Assembly: GCA_965223305.1 (NCBI GenBank)
Contig: CBDCWT010000046.1
Coordinates: 1 to 64,000, forward strand
Source: CBDCWT01 sp965223305
GTDB taxonomy: Bacteria > Planctomycetota > Planctomycetia > Pirellulales > Pirellulaceae
Direction of reading: 5' to 3'
DNA: 64,000 nucleotides
The translations under genes were made by a program, and so were the position numbers. Position 1 is the stretch's first letter. Every line of letters begins with the position of its first letter. Positions 48,046-56,608 of the stretch are shown here, in pieces. The notes beneath the pieces are model-generated. The model was not told where the DNA came from and ran no database searches. It saw only the letters and a program-made list of their open reading frames with translations.

Positions 48046-49558
48046 AGCCAGTCATTGCAGCGAACCAAGCCTCCAGAACTTCCTGCAGGGCGAACTTGCA
48101 GCCGATGAACTACAGCAGCTCGAGAATCACCTCGAAGGATGTGAGTCATGTCGACACACACTTGAAGAGTCCGCCGCAGATGCTGGTGTTTGGAGCAGTG
48201 TCCGCGACTTGCTCCCGGATGACGAGCTGGACACTGCGCAGTTGCGGACTGCTGGAACGGGTGAACCGACCAATGTCCATGCGCACCGCGATGGGGTCAA
48301 TTCGGTCTCGGCGAACACAAGACCTGCCGAACGCTTGCTGGACCTGCTTAAGCCGACTGACGACCCAGAAATGCTGGGGCGGATTGGGCCCTACGAGGTC
48401 ATGGGCATCATCGGCGAGGGGGGAATGGCCACTGTGTTGAAGTGCCGTGATCGGTCACTGGACCGATTCGTTGCAGTCAAGGTCCTGGCGTCTCACCTTG
48501 CTCATAGTGCCGCTGCTCGTAAGCGTTTCACAAGAGAGGCGCAGTCAGCTGCGGCAGTGATACACGACAACGTCATCGCCATTTACGGTGTGGCGGATGA
48601 CGGCGACCTGCCATATCTCGTCATGCCCTACGAGCGCGGTAGCTCTTTGCAGAAACGGGTGGAGTCGGAAGGGCCGCTCGACGTGATCGAAATCGTGCGA
48701 ATCGGCCTCCAAGCAGCAAAGGGGCTTGCTGCCGCGCACACTCTGGGCCTTGTGCATCGTGACGTCAAACCCGCAAACATCTTGCTCGCCGATGGAGTCG
48801 AACGCATCAAGATAACGGACTTTGGGTTAGCAAGAGCTGTTGATGACGCGAGCCTGACGAGGTCTGGAATCATTGCTGGGACGCCTCAATACATGTCACC
48901 CGAACAAGCACGAGGAGAGCCAGTCGATTGCCGGAGTGACTTGTTTAGCTTGGGTAGCGTTCTTTACACACTGTGTGTGGGGCACCCGCCTTTTCGTGCG
49001 GAGTCGAGCTACGGGGTACTCCGCAGGATCACAGATGATCAACCAACGCCAATCCTCGACTTCAATCCGTCGATCCCGCATTGGCTCTGTACTTTGATCG
49101 AACGCCTACATTCCAAAGCGCCAGACGCACGCTACGCGAGCGCCGAGCTCGTTGCCTTCGACCTGGAACAATGTCTGGCTCATTTGCAACAGCCCCGAAC
49201 GGAAGACATCCCTCCGTCTCTATTGCAACCAGTGCGCCGGCGCGCAAGCGGCGGGAGCGCGTCGCGTGCCGACCGCATCATCAATCGTCGGGCACTGATG
49301 AGGACTCTCGGCGTGACGTTGATTCTATTGGCGATCGCGTCATTTCTGTGGTCGACCACGTTTCACGAAAGTGGCGTTGGAGAACCACAAGAGGACGATG
49401 GGGCTACCCTCAAGGAACCAAGGTCGGCAACTGATCGAGCCCCGACCATCGACCCATCGCTCGATCGTTCTGGAAATGAGATCAACAGCCTACTGCAACG
49501 CTATGACGGCGAGCTCTCGGAAATAGAATCGCAGCTCGGGATGGAGAGCAACTACTAG
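48038..49558 (+). CDS. Membrane Ser/Thr kinase with anti-sigma-like zinc motif
   Basis: 506 aa. Zinc motif H31-x3-C35-x2-C38 at the N-terminus; kinase domain about 118-385 with GEGGMATVLK, VAVKVL, HRDVKPANILL, TDFGLAR, GTPQYMSPEQARGE; one membrane helix at about 421-442 (TLGVTLILLAIASFLW); a short 60-residue outer tail with a coiled-coil-like end. It is the same subtype as the kinase at 4024 but without its outer domains. Sensing may depend on the secreted proteins encoded directly downstream. Confidence 0.94.
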   Translation: MNRASHCSEPSLQNFLQGELAADELQQLENHLEGCESCRHTLEESAADAGVWSSVRDLLPDDELDTAQLRTAGTGEPTNVHAHRDGVNSVSANTRPAERLLDLLKPTDDPEMLGRIGPYEVMGIIGEGGMATVLKCRDRSLDRFVAVKVLASHLAHSAAARKRFTREAQSAAAVIHDNVIAIYGVADDGDLPYLVMPYERGSSLQKRVESEGPLDVIEIVRIGLQAAKGLAAAHTLGLVHRDVKPANILLADGVERIKITDFGLARAVDDASLTRSGIIAGTPQYMSPEQARGEPVDCRSDLFSLGSVLYTLCVGHPPFRAESSYGVLRRITDDQPTPILDFNPSIPHWLCTLIERLHSKAPDARYASAELVAFDLEQCLAHLQQPRTEDIPPSLLQPVRRRASGGSASRADRIINRRALMRTLGVTLILLAIASFLWSTTFHESGVGEPQEDDGATLKEPRSATDRAPTIDPSLDRSGNEINSLLQRYDGELSEIESQLGMESNY

Positions 49559-49640
49559 TGGTGCGCTCGAAGTCCGGATCAGGGGCACGCAAGCCGAAAC
49601 CCTCGATTTAACAAACTCAACACTCAAACAGGACAGTGAA

Positions 49641-50363
49641 ATGATCTACACTCGACTTCGAACGCTACTGGTTGCGTTGTTGCTTGTCTCATTTTCGGTC
49701 ACCGCGCTGCGCGCGCAGGAAGCTCCCTCCAGTCACCGTCGTCACTTCAGGACGAAACTCGCGGAAGACGCGCTGTTTGCATCTGTGATGCTAAAGTACG
49801 CCAACGCGTCGTCCGCCGCAACGCATGTCGAAACGATGTTCCCAGAGCTCCGACTCTCAGTCATCCGTCCAGCCAACGGGATCATCCTAGCAGGCGACAA
49901 GGATCGCATTGCCAAGGCGCAGGAACTGCTCAGGCTGGTGGATGTCAAGGATAATCAAAATACCGAGACGTACACCTACCGAGACGACCAATTCGGGACG
50001 AGTTCACCTTCTTTGGCGAGATCCCGATCTCCAAGAGAACGACAACTGGCTTCGCAGCTTGCGGAAGCTGAGAAAGAGATCCAGCGTGTCACGGCAACGA
50101 GGCGGGAGTACTTGGCAACCCACAGCAGCGACCATGCGGGAGTGAAACGACTCCGACGCCAGCTGTCTACTGCCGTGGCACATGCCTTCGTAGTTGAGCT
50201 AGAACTCCAAAGACACCAGCTGAAACAGATGAACGAACGTGCCAAGCGAATCGAGCAACGGCTGCAGCAGCGCGAAGCTGCACAAGCCGAGCACGTCGAA
50301 GATCGTGTCAAGCAACTTTTGTCTGCACCGAGTTTTCCGGAGATTCCTCGAAAGGAGGACTAG
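49641..50363 (+). CDS. Secreted protein with secretin-N-like domain and coiled coil
   Basis: 240 aa, signal peptide 1-25 (ending LRAQ). Residues about 55-100 (ASSAATHVETMFPELRLSVI, then GIILAGDKDRIAKAQELLRL) resemble the short N1-type domain of secretins, which serves for protein-protein contact. The C-terminal 110 residues are a long charged helix, likely a coiled coil. No membrane pore domain is present, so it is not a secretin itself. It is 82 bp after the kinase and probably in one operon with it. Confidence 0.75.
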   Translation: MIYTRLRTLLVALLLVSFSVTALRAQEAPSSHRRHFRTKLAEDALFASVMLKYANASSAATHVETMFPELRLSVIRPANGIILAGDKDRIAKAQELLRLVDVKDNQNTETYTYRDDQFGTSSPSLARSRSPRERQLASQLAEAEKEIQRVTATRREYLATHSSDHAGVKRLRRQLSTAVAHAFVVELELQRHQLKQMNERAKRIEQRLQQREAAQAEHVEDRVKQLLSAPSFPEIPRKED

Positions 50364-50414
50364 TACATCGGACAGATTCTTTCATTGTGAACTGCGCCCA
50401 CGAGGAGAACTCAA

Positions 50415-51629
50415 ATGGTCATTGACGGTTTTCGGTTCGGTATTTGTCTGGTGTCGACTGTGATCCTCGCATTCACGTCACCAACGAAGGCCGCGGCACC
50501 TGACCGCGCTATCGTATCACCCTTGAAGGTCGGTAACTTCGGAGAAGGATGGAGTGCACGGGTTCCCTATCCGATTGTCCCGACGGCGACCGACGACGCG
50601 GAATGCGAACTGTGGGTCGAGTGTGGTTGGCTCCACGTGCGACGCCGTGAGTCGACGGGCATTATCTGGCAGGTCGTACTGGCGAGGGTGCAAGAACAAC
50701 TGGTCCCGGAAGTCACTTACGTCGAGGGATCGCCATGGATCCAAGTTTCATATGCTCACGGTCGTTACTTCATTCGCGACAACAGTCTTGTGCTTCGAGC
50801 GCTCAGACAACACGGCGACACCAAGCGTCCTACGTTTAAGGTTCGTGACATCGTCGCAGGAGAGAAGAATATGGGTCGGTGGCGTGGCTATACGGGTGCA
50901 TTTGGGCGTTTCATCGAGGGGGCCGTGTACGGGGATTGGTTCTGCGCGATGACCGGACCTGCTCGCGGCGATTGGGATCTTCTTGTTCGTTTGAATCAGC
51001 AGGAGTTGTTCGATGTTCCCAATAACGTCATGGGTGGCGGAACTCAGGGGTGTTCCCAGATGTCAGATGGATTGCTCGGCATCTACTACGGTGAGAAGGT
51101 CGTATCGGACGATGGGGAGATGGTGGTTGCCCACTACAACGTGCCGGGTTTCGCTCAAACTCAGCTCAACCAAAAGCGAATACGTGATAATCTCACGGAG
51201 GTGAGGCCACCCAACATCACTGGCTCGAAATGGCTCAACACCGAAGCACTCAATTGGGATGACTTGCGAGGCAAGGTTGTTTTGATCGATTTTTGGGCCA
51301 CCTGGTGTACACCTTGCGTGAAGAAGCTACCGCAAGTTCAGCAGCTGGCTGACGAGTTTGCGGACGAAGGGCTTGTCGTCATCGGCGTGCACTCCCGACT
51401 AGCGGGCGACACGTGCGAGGCATTTACAAGACAGCAAAACCTAACCTTTCCTATTGTAGTGGACACAGGCAAAACCGAAGTGAGCTATGGTGTCGAAGGT
51501 TTTCCAGAATACTTCCTGGTCAGTCGGTCTGGAACGGTCGTCGAAGGTTATCTAAAAAGCCCGCCCGACGCAGCGACAATTCAACGCTACCTGCGAGAAT
51601 CTTCGAAGGACAGCGATGAGGGGAAGTAG
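50415..51629 (+). CDS. TlpA/ResA-like thiol-disulfide protein with N-terminal beta domain
   Basis: 404 aa; ATG preceded by GAGGAG at good spacing; signal peptide 1-27. The first 250 residues are beta-rich without a known family. The C-terminal 150 residues are a thioredoxin fold (LRGKVVLIDFWATWCTPCVK, with WCTPC near 297-301; FPEYFLVSRSGTVV with a cis-Pro region). TlpA/ResA proteins reduce or exchange disulfides outside the cytoplasm. A second such protein follows at 51871. Part of the 47440-53223 run. Confidence 0.9.
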   Translation: MVIDGFRFGICLVSTVILAFTSPTKAAAPDRAIVSPLKVGNFGEGWSARVPYPIVPTATDDAECELWVECGWLHVRRRESTGIIWQVVLARVQEQLVPEVTYVEGSPWIQVSYAHGRYFIRDNSLVLRALRQHGDTKRPTFKVRDIVAGEKNMGRWRGYTGAFGRFIEGAVYGDWFCAMTGPARGDWDLLVRLNQQELFDVPNNVMGGGTQGCSQMSDGLLGIYYGEKVVSDDGEMVVAHYNVPGFAQTQLNQKRIRDNLTEVRPPNITGSKWLNTEALNWDDLRGKVVLIDFWATWCTPCVKKLPQVQQLADEFADEGLVVIGVHSRLAGDTCEAFTRQQNLTFPIVVDTGKTEVSYGVEGFPEYFLVSRSGTVVEGYLKSPPDAATIQRYLRESSKDSDEGK

Positions 51630-51641
51630 TCCCTATCCAAC

Positions 51642-51884
51642 GTGAATTGGATCAGCGATTCGGGGTGCGATCCGATCCCCGCCGCGACGGAAGTACTTCG
51701 CTTCCCCGAACGAAAGTCAGGATTGTATGCCACTCAGTCCAACAGTCTGCCAGGGGTTGTTGCAGAGTTCACCGTCAAACCCGGCGATTCCACCAATCAC
51801 CTTCGGATTTCAGCAACAGGTGCCAAGCCTGGCATGTTGATCACCGCGACCGTACAAGTTGGAGCGTTAAATGATGCACTCTAA
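51642..51884 (+). CDS. Possible small protein between two TlpA-like genes
   Basis: 80 aa starting at a GTG. The second half (VVAEFTVKPGDSTNHLRISA) has the look of a beta-sandwich end. The stop lies 11 bases inside the next gene, giving coupling with 51871. No start-site signal is convincing and no family is recognised; it may be the remaining C-terminus of a larger secreted protein. Confidence 0.35.
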   Translation: MNWISDSGCDPIPAATEVLRFPERKSGLYATQSNSLPGVVAEFTVKPGDSTNHLRISATGAKPGMLITATVQVGALNDAL

Positions 51885-53223
51885 AACCGCAGTCTTTTCC
51901 GCTTTCCCTTTGGCGGTGATGTGCTTAGTGAAGATCGGTAGCCCGCAAGAGAATTATCAGCCCCAAGACGTCGAGGCTGTTCGCCGTCTTTGTCGTTCCG
52001 AGATGGAGTTACAGGTTCGCATTGTCAAGGCAGATTCAAGCAAAGAAAAGGCGCGACTGAGGGCACAGCTGGACAGGAAGCGAAAGCAATTGCCGCGGGA
52101 GCTGATGGGGGTAGCTGAAAAGTATCCCAATACGATCGGCGGGCTTGCCGCACTATACTGGGCCTCCTTTCTCTCATCAGAGCCGGCTACTTCAGAATCG
52201 GCATCGGAGTTGTTCAAAGAGCACGCCCTTGCAGCTGACCTAGACGAACTGGCCTCCGCAATCTCCCTCGGTCGCCGTGGTACTCACGAAGCTGGTGGTG
52301 ACCTTGGGATTGCCCGCGTTCTGCTCAAACAAGTAGCCGAGAGCGCCAACCACGCGAAGGCAGCCGAGCTTCTGATGTGCGTCTGCCGATTGGCGAAGGA
52401 TGGTAGTCGTTCGCAGGCGAACGAAGTGTTTGTCAAAGCTGCTGAAATGATAGTGTCGCATCATGCCACGAGTCCCGACATCGCGAATTTCTGTGAGATT
52501 CTCGGTAACGGATTTGGAAGTCCAGCTTGGGCTCGGCCCTTCGAGCGACACCTGAGGGTCATCCTCAAAGCGAACCGCCATCGACACGTGAGGTGCACCG
52601 GGTCATTCGCACTAGCCTCCGTGGTCGCGTTGCACCAAGACCGTCGTTACGAAGAGTCCGCCCAACTCTACCGACAGTTTCTGCACGATTTTGACGGCGA
52701 GCACGAGTATCACTTCCAAGCGATTGAACGGACCTACCGTCGGTACGCCTTGAGAGAGCTTGCTGACCGAGAGGTCGTTGGGGTGGGAAGACGCGCGTTA
52801 GAAACTGTTGGAGTTGACCTTGACGGAAAGAGCATGAGTCTTTCGGACTACAAGGGAAAGGTCGTGCTACTCTCCTTTTGGGCCAGCTGGTGCTCACCCT
52901 GCATTGAGTTCATCCCACATGAGCAGGAAATCGCGCGGCGCTTTAAAGGGAAGCCCTTTGCGATCGTGGGTGTGAATGGCGACACCGACGTGGACTCCGC
53001 GCGTCTGGCGGCAGCCACGTACGGCATGTCGTGGCGGTCGTTCCGCGATAAGGACTCTAACGATCGCAAAATCTCGGAGACCTGGAAATTGTCTGGATGG
53101 CCAACTAAGTTCTTGATAGACGCTGAAGGCACAATTCGTAGACGTTGGAGGAACGTGTCGCACGAGGAAATCGGCGAAGCAATCGCGCAGCTAGTCAAGA
53201 AGACGCCTGGATCTGAAGAATAG
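51871..53223 (+). CDS. TlpA/ResA-like thiol-disulfide protein with helical N-terminus
   Basis: 450 aa; GGAG six bases before the ATG; N-terminal hydrophobic signal-like segment. Residues about 35-310 are helical (TPR-like content, RRYEESAQLYRQFLHDFDGE). The C-terminal domain is a thioredoxin fold (LSDYKGKVVLLSFWASWCSP, active WCSPC near 340) with a FAIVGVNGDTDVDSARLAAA segment typical of TlpA. It is likely secreted or lipid-anchored. The pairing of two TlpA proteins with a sigma-kinase pair suggests a redox-linked envelope response (inference). Confidence 0.9.
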   Translation: MMHSKTAVFSAFPLAVMCLVKIGSPQENYQPQDVEAVRRLCRSEMELQVRIVKADSSKEKARLRAQLDRKRKQLPRELMGVAEKYPNTIGGLAALYWASFLSSEPATSESASELFKEHALAADLDELASAISLGRRGTHEAGGDLGIARVLLKQVAESANHAKAAELLMCVCRLAKDGSRSQANEVFVKAAEMIVSHHATSPDIANFCEILGNGFGSPAWARPFERHLRVILKANRHRHVRCTGSFALASVVALHQDRRYEESAQLYRQFLHDFDGEHEYHFQAIERTYRRYALRELADREVVGVGRRALETVGVDLDGKSMSLSDYKGKVVLLSFWASWCSPCIEFIPHEQEIARRFKGKPFAIVGVNGDTDVDSARLAAATYGMSWRSFRDKDSNDRKISETWKLSGWPTKFLIDAEGTIRRRWRNVSHEEIGEAIAQLVKKTPGSEE

Positions 53224-53259
53224 ATCGATCTATCGCAATAGGCAGCAGTCTGTCCCGAG

Positions 53260-53355
53260 ATGCGTGAGATTGCGAAAGAAGCGTTCTTCGGGCCAAAGCT
53301 GAGGGCTCGGCCCGACTTTCAGAATCTTGTCGTTGCTGCAAAACAACAGCAATAG
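53260..53355 (+). pseudogene. Possible C-terminal remnant of a TPR/kinase-type protein
   Basis: 31 codons read MREIAKEAFFGPKLRARPDF then QNLVVAAKQQQ and stop at 53353. The ARPDFQNLV ending resembles the last helix of planctomycete kinase-TPR proteins. No upstream part is present. It could be chance. Confidence 0.3.
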
Positions 53356-53548
53356 CGTTGGATAGATGCGGGTGTCCAGCTGTCCGCGATGGTCGTTAGC
53401 TACTTGCCACGTTTATTGGGTGTGCCAAGTCGTGGTGGGCCCATCAGGGGACGCCCGCGGAGCTGTCGTTCACGCCAAAGGAACGGTCGCTAGGCCACTT
53501 TGGGTCGGCGCATGGACTGCAGCGGGTGAAAGACACCCGTGCGTCGAA

Positions 53549-53696
53549 GCAAATCGCCCTTCGCGCAACCGGCGGAATCGTCCGACGCGTTGAAACTTCG
53601 CATCTCTGCCAACCGGCTGTGTCAAAATGAGCGCAGTTCAGGAGTCCACTGGCCAGTCGGTTGGCACCGACGACAAAGGAGCGCCGTTTGATGCCA
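53549..53696. repeat. Dispersed intergenic repeat, matches 16274-16420
   Basis: Starts GCAAATCGCCCTTCG and ends GTTTGATGCCA. Shared blocks include GGAATCG, CGGCTGTGTCAAA and GAGTCCAC-type segments. A shorter piece of the same family lies at 2574-2625. No coding frame is conserved between copies. Confidence 0.7.
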
Positions 53697-53895
53697 GAAT
53701 TGCGTCGTCGGCGCCCGGAGGACGAGCCTTGCGAATCTGCACAGGACGATGAAGCCGACGCGTCCAAGCGATTTGCTGAATCTTCATCGGTCGGCTTGGC
53801 CGATGCACGGGGGCTGCCTCGACGGCTGGTACATTCGGCGCTTTCACCCGTTCTTGCCGGAAAGTTGCCAGATGGCTTCGGGAAAATCGCATTTA

Positions 53896-54595
53896 GTCCC
53901 GAAGGGACGACCCGACGACAGCCCAGGGTGGAGCCGTGTGAGCGCAGCGAAGCAGGCGCAACCCTGGGTATGATGTGGGCACTTCCATCGTGAAACCCCG
54001 AAGGGGTGACTCTAACGGAAGAGGCGCAGAGTTATGCCACAATCGTTATCGAAGGTCATCATCCATATCATCTATAGCACGAAGGACCGCAAACCGTTCC
54101 TGCAAAGTAAGGAGTTGAGAGACGAGTTGTATGCGTACAAAGCCGCCGTTCTGGACTCGTCCGCGGTCCTCATCAATGGTATGCCCGACCACGTGCATGT
54201 CCTATGCTTGCTATCCCGGAAGTGTCCGATTGCGGACCTCGTGCGTGTCTCGAAGGCGGAGACCTCGAAGTGGGTTAAGCGGCAAGGCCCAAGCCGATCA
54301 GGATTTCAGTGGCAAAGCGGCTACGGAGCGTTCTCGGTGAGTGAATCCAACGTCGAGCAGGTTCGACAATACATCGCCAATCAGGAGCGTCACCATGCGA
54401 GGCGGTCGTTCCAGGATGAGTCCCGTGAAATCTGCCGCCGCCACGGTGTGGAACTCGATGAAGGATACGTTTGGGATTGATGCCGAACCAGGGTCGTGGT
54501 GTTGGGGCCACCCCTTCGGGGTTTCCAATCACCTTTGAACTTTCATTTCCCAGGGTTCCGCACCGCTCGCTTCACTCGCGATGCTTCACCCTGGG
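53896..54595 (+). mobile_element. IS200/IS605-like element with hairpin ends
   Basis: The transposase gene at 54034 is bracketed by matching structures. On the left: GTCCC-GAA-GGGAC (53896-53908), a long hairpin CCCAGGGT...ACCCTGGG (53922-53968) and ACCCC-GAA-GGGGT (53995-54007). On the right: ACCCC-TTC-GGGGT (54510-54522) and CCCAGGGT...ACCCTGGG (54549-54595). This mirror order fits single-strand transposition by HUH enzymes, which recognise subterminal hairpins, or a RAYT-type arrangement in which the hairpins are REP-like. Exact cleavage sites are not identified. Confidence 0.8.
54034..54480 (+). CDS. tnpA: IS200-like (Y1 HUH) transposase
   Basis: 148 aa, the normal length of the family. 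The HUH pair is H53-V-H55 in NGMPDHVHVLCLL; the catalytic Tyr is Y113 in VEQVRQYIANQERHH. The start STKDRKPFL and the GFQWQSGYGAFSVSES segment are typical of the TnpA proteins common in planctomycetes. It nicks and joins single-stranded DNA at hairpin-marked ends. All key residues are present, so it is probably active. There is no TnpB next to it. Confidence 0.94.
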   Translation: MPQSLSKVIIHIIYSTKDRKPFLQSKELRDELYAYKAAVLDSSAVLINGMPDHVHVLCLLSRKCPIADLVRVSKAETSKWVKRQGPSRSGFQWQSGYGAFSVSESNVEQVRQYIANQERHHARRSFQDESREICRRHGVELDEGYVWD

Positions 54596-54764
54596 CTGAC
54601 CTAGCGCCGCCACTTCGTGGCTGAGCCAATTGCGCCGTTCGACGCTCTGTGATCCTGTCCAACACCCACTTCCGATCGGCCACGCAACTCCATCTGGTAG
54701 TCCGGCGCGCAGTCAAACCGATATGACGGAGAACCTGCCTCGACAGTTGTGAACCGGAACGTCG

Positions 54765-55012
54765 CAAGTCGCGTCGGTCAGATAGGCCGATGCAGTTTCG
54801 GCCTTTGCCTCCGACGCGTCAGCGTGAAACGCCGAAGGCACGTCGGACGATGAAGCCGAAGCGTCCAATTGATTTGCCGAATCTGCATCGGTCGTTTTTC
54901 CGACGCAGATTCGGCACTTCCTGTGCTGAAGGAAGCGTGTCACACCGTCTGCAGCTAGAGCGGACGGCAAAGCTCCGAGGTCTTTTCCACCTCTTGCAGA
55001 AACGACCGCCAT
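54765..55012. repeat. Dispersed intergenic repeat, copy 1 (matches 56284-56548)
   Basis: Shares with the second copy: AGTCGCGTCGGTCAGATAG, TTGCCCAATCTGCATCGG-like blocks, GAAGCGTGTCAC, CTGCAGCTAGA and GAGGTCTTTTCCACCTC. Here GAGGTCTTTTCCACCTC has an inverted GAGGT/ACCTC stem that might serve as a transcript-end hairpin. The repeat lies just upstream of the hydrolase gene at 55140. No gene is seen in 54596-55139. Confidence 0.75.
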
Positions 55013-55139
55013 TTGCCAACGGTCCGTTGAAGGGTTCTAATGCGAACGCGCCTTTGCGGGAGCCAAATGGCGTTTACTCTTTAGTGCAGCAGCGTAGCGG
55101 TGCCAAGATGTCTGCGGTGATGTCATCTAGGAGAAACTG

Positions 55140-56192
55140 ATGTCGATGAAACGAACGATATTTCTCGTGCTTTTCATCTGTTTCGAAGCCCATGCTCAGT
55201 CACCGACTGGGAAGCAACCCACTCTCCGAAATATCCCTCCCAACGTCTGGTTGTTCCGATTTGATAAGGATGGGGACCGCAGGATCAGCCCTGAGGAAGC
55301 GGGCCCAAAACTAAGAGCGGACTTTGAGAAGCATGATTCAAACAAGAACGGTTTCCTTGGAATGGGTGAATTGAAGCGACTGCAAATCGCCGTGATGCGA
55401 GGTTCGGTCGACCAAATCGTTGCAACCCTGCCGGAGAGTATCTCTGTCGAAATGGACGTCGCGTATCGCGACGGGGAGACCGATGCGTGGCGATTGGACG
55501 TCGTGCGGCCCACAGAGGATAGCGACACCCTGAAGCCGGCCATCATCTATTTACATGGGTATCAGCAAGACAAGTTGCACGGATTTCCAATAGCGGTTGA
55601 GTATGCAAAGAAGGGCTATGTCTGCGTCAACATCAACTACCGCATGGGAGAACCAGTGTATCAAAAGGCCGAGCTTGCAGCCGAAGATGTGCAATCTGCC
55701 GTTCGTTGGCTGCGAGCTAACGCAATGAAGTACAACATTGACCCGAAACGCATTGGCGGCTACGGCTATTCGTTAGGAGGGAATCTAGTCGCCTTGCTTG
55801 GCGTGGCCGGAACGGATGCAAAGCTCATGGCAAACGGTCCGCATCAAGACCAATCGAGCCAGTTGCAAGCGGTTTGCACCATCGCAGGGGCAGGTAATCT
55901 TTCGCGTTCCTTCCCTCACATTGATTTGTCACCAGAAGAGAAAGAGAAGCTCCGACGGATTTCTGCCATCAGTTATGTGAGTGACGAAGCTCCCCCGTTC
56001 CTCATCGTCAAAGGGACTGCTGACCGCGTTGAGGTCGCCGATTCTTTCGTGGAGAAACTTAAGAGTGCGGGAGCGCAACATGTCGAATACATGCGAATCG
56101 ACGGGGCTGGACACGGACTCATCAGGCGACATGCGGACAAGATTGGCCCTGCGATGGAGAAATTCTTCGAGAAATATTTGCGGGAGAAGTGA
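55140..56192 (+). CDS. Secreted EF-hand plus alpha/beta hydrolase
   Basis: 350 aa; AGGAG before the ATG; signal peptide MSMKRTIFLVLFICFEAHAQ. Two EF-hand loops lie at about 41-52 (DKDGDRRISPEE) and 66-77 (DSNKNGFLGMGE). The alpha/beta-hydrolase domain follows: IIYLHGYQQDK (oxyanion region), nucleophile elbow G-Y-S-L-G-G near residue 210, an Asp in KGTADRVEVAD and His in DGAGHGL. It resembles esterase/lipase or acetyl-xylan-esterase-type enzymes; the substrate is unknown. The EF-hands suggest calcium dependence outside the cell. The following gene also begins with EF-hands. Confidence 0.92.
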   Translation: MSMKRTIFLVLFICFEAHAQSPTGKQPTLRNIPPNVWLFRFDKDGDRRISPEEAGPKLRADFEKHDSNKNGFLGMGELKRLQIAVMRGSVDQIVATLPESISVEMDVAYRDGETDAWRLDVVRPTEDSDTLKPAIIYLHGYQQDKLHGFPIAVEYAKKGYVCVNINYRMGEPVYQKAELAAEDVQSAVRWLRANAMKYNIDPKRIGGYGYSLGGNLVALLGVAGTDAKLMANGPHQDQSSQLQAVCTIAGAGNLSRSFPHIDLSPEEKEKLRRISAISYVSDEAPPFLIVKGTADRVEVADSFVEKLKSAGAQHVEYMRIDGAGHGLIRRHADKIGPAMEKFFEKYLREK

Positions 56193-56283
56193 GGCCCGAA
56201 CCTCGGTGCCCCGCACGGGCGGCTACCGCCCGCAATTGGGCCAATTCCTCAGAGACAGCGGTCACATCAACCTCACTCAGGAC

Positions 56284-56548
56284 GCCCGTTCCCAAAGTCG
56301 CGTCGGTCAGATAGACGACGAAATGACCGACGCACTTTCGAGCTATGGCTTCGTGCGTTCGGAGTGAAACTCCTCGGCAGCGTCGGCCGATGAATTCGAC
56401 GCGTCCCAGCAATTTGCCCAATCTGCATCGGTGTTTTTGTCCGACGCTCATTGAGGACGTCTATTTCACGCCGAAGCGTGTCACTCTTACTGCAGCTAGA
56501 TTTAGCGCCTAAGTTCGGAGGTCTTTTCCACCTCTGCAGAAACCACGA
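56284..56548. repeat. Dispersed intergenic repeat, copy 2
   Basis: Similar over its length to 54765-55012, with AGTCGCGTCGGTCAGATAG, CAATCTGCATCGGT, GAAGCGTGTCAC, CTGCAGCTAGA and GAGGTCTTTTCCACCTC in the same order. The two copies flank the hydrolase gene in direct orientation. Non-coding. Confidence 0.75.
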
Positions 56549-56608
56549 TACTGACGCTTCCCGAAGAATTGATCAAGTTAACGTCAACAGAAGACTGCGA
56601 GACTCGTG

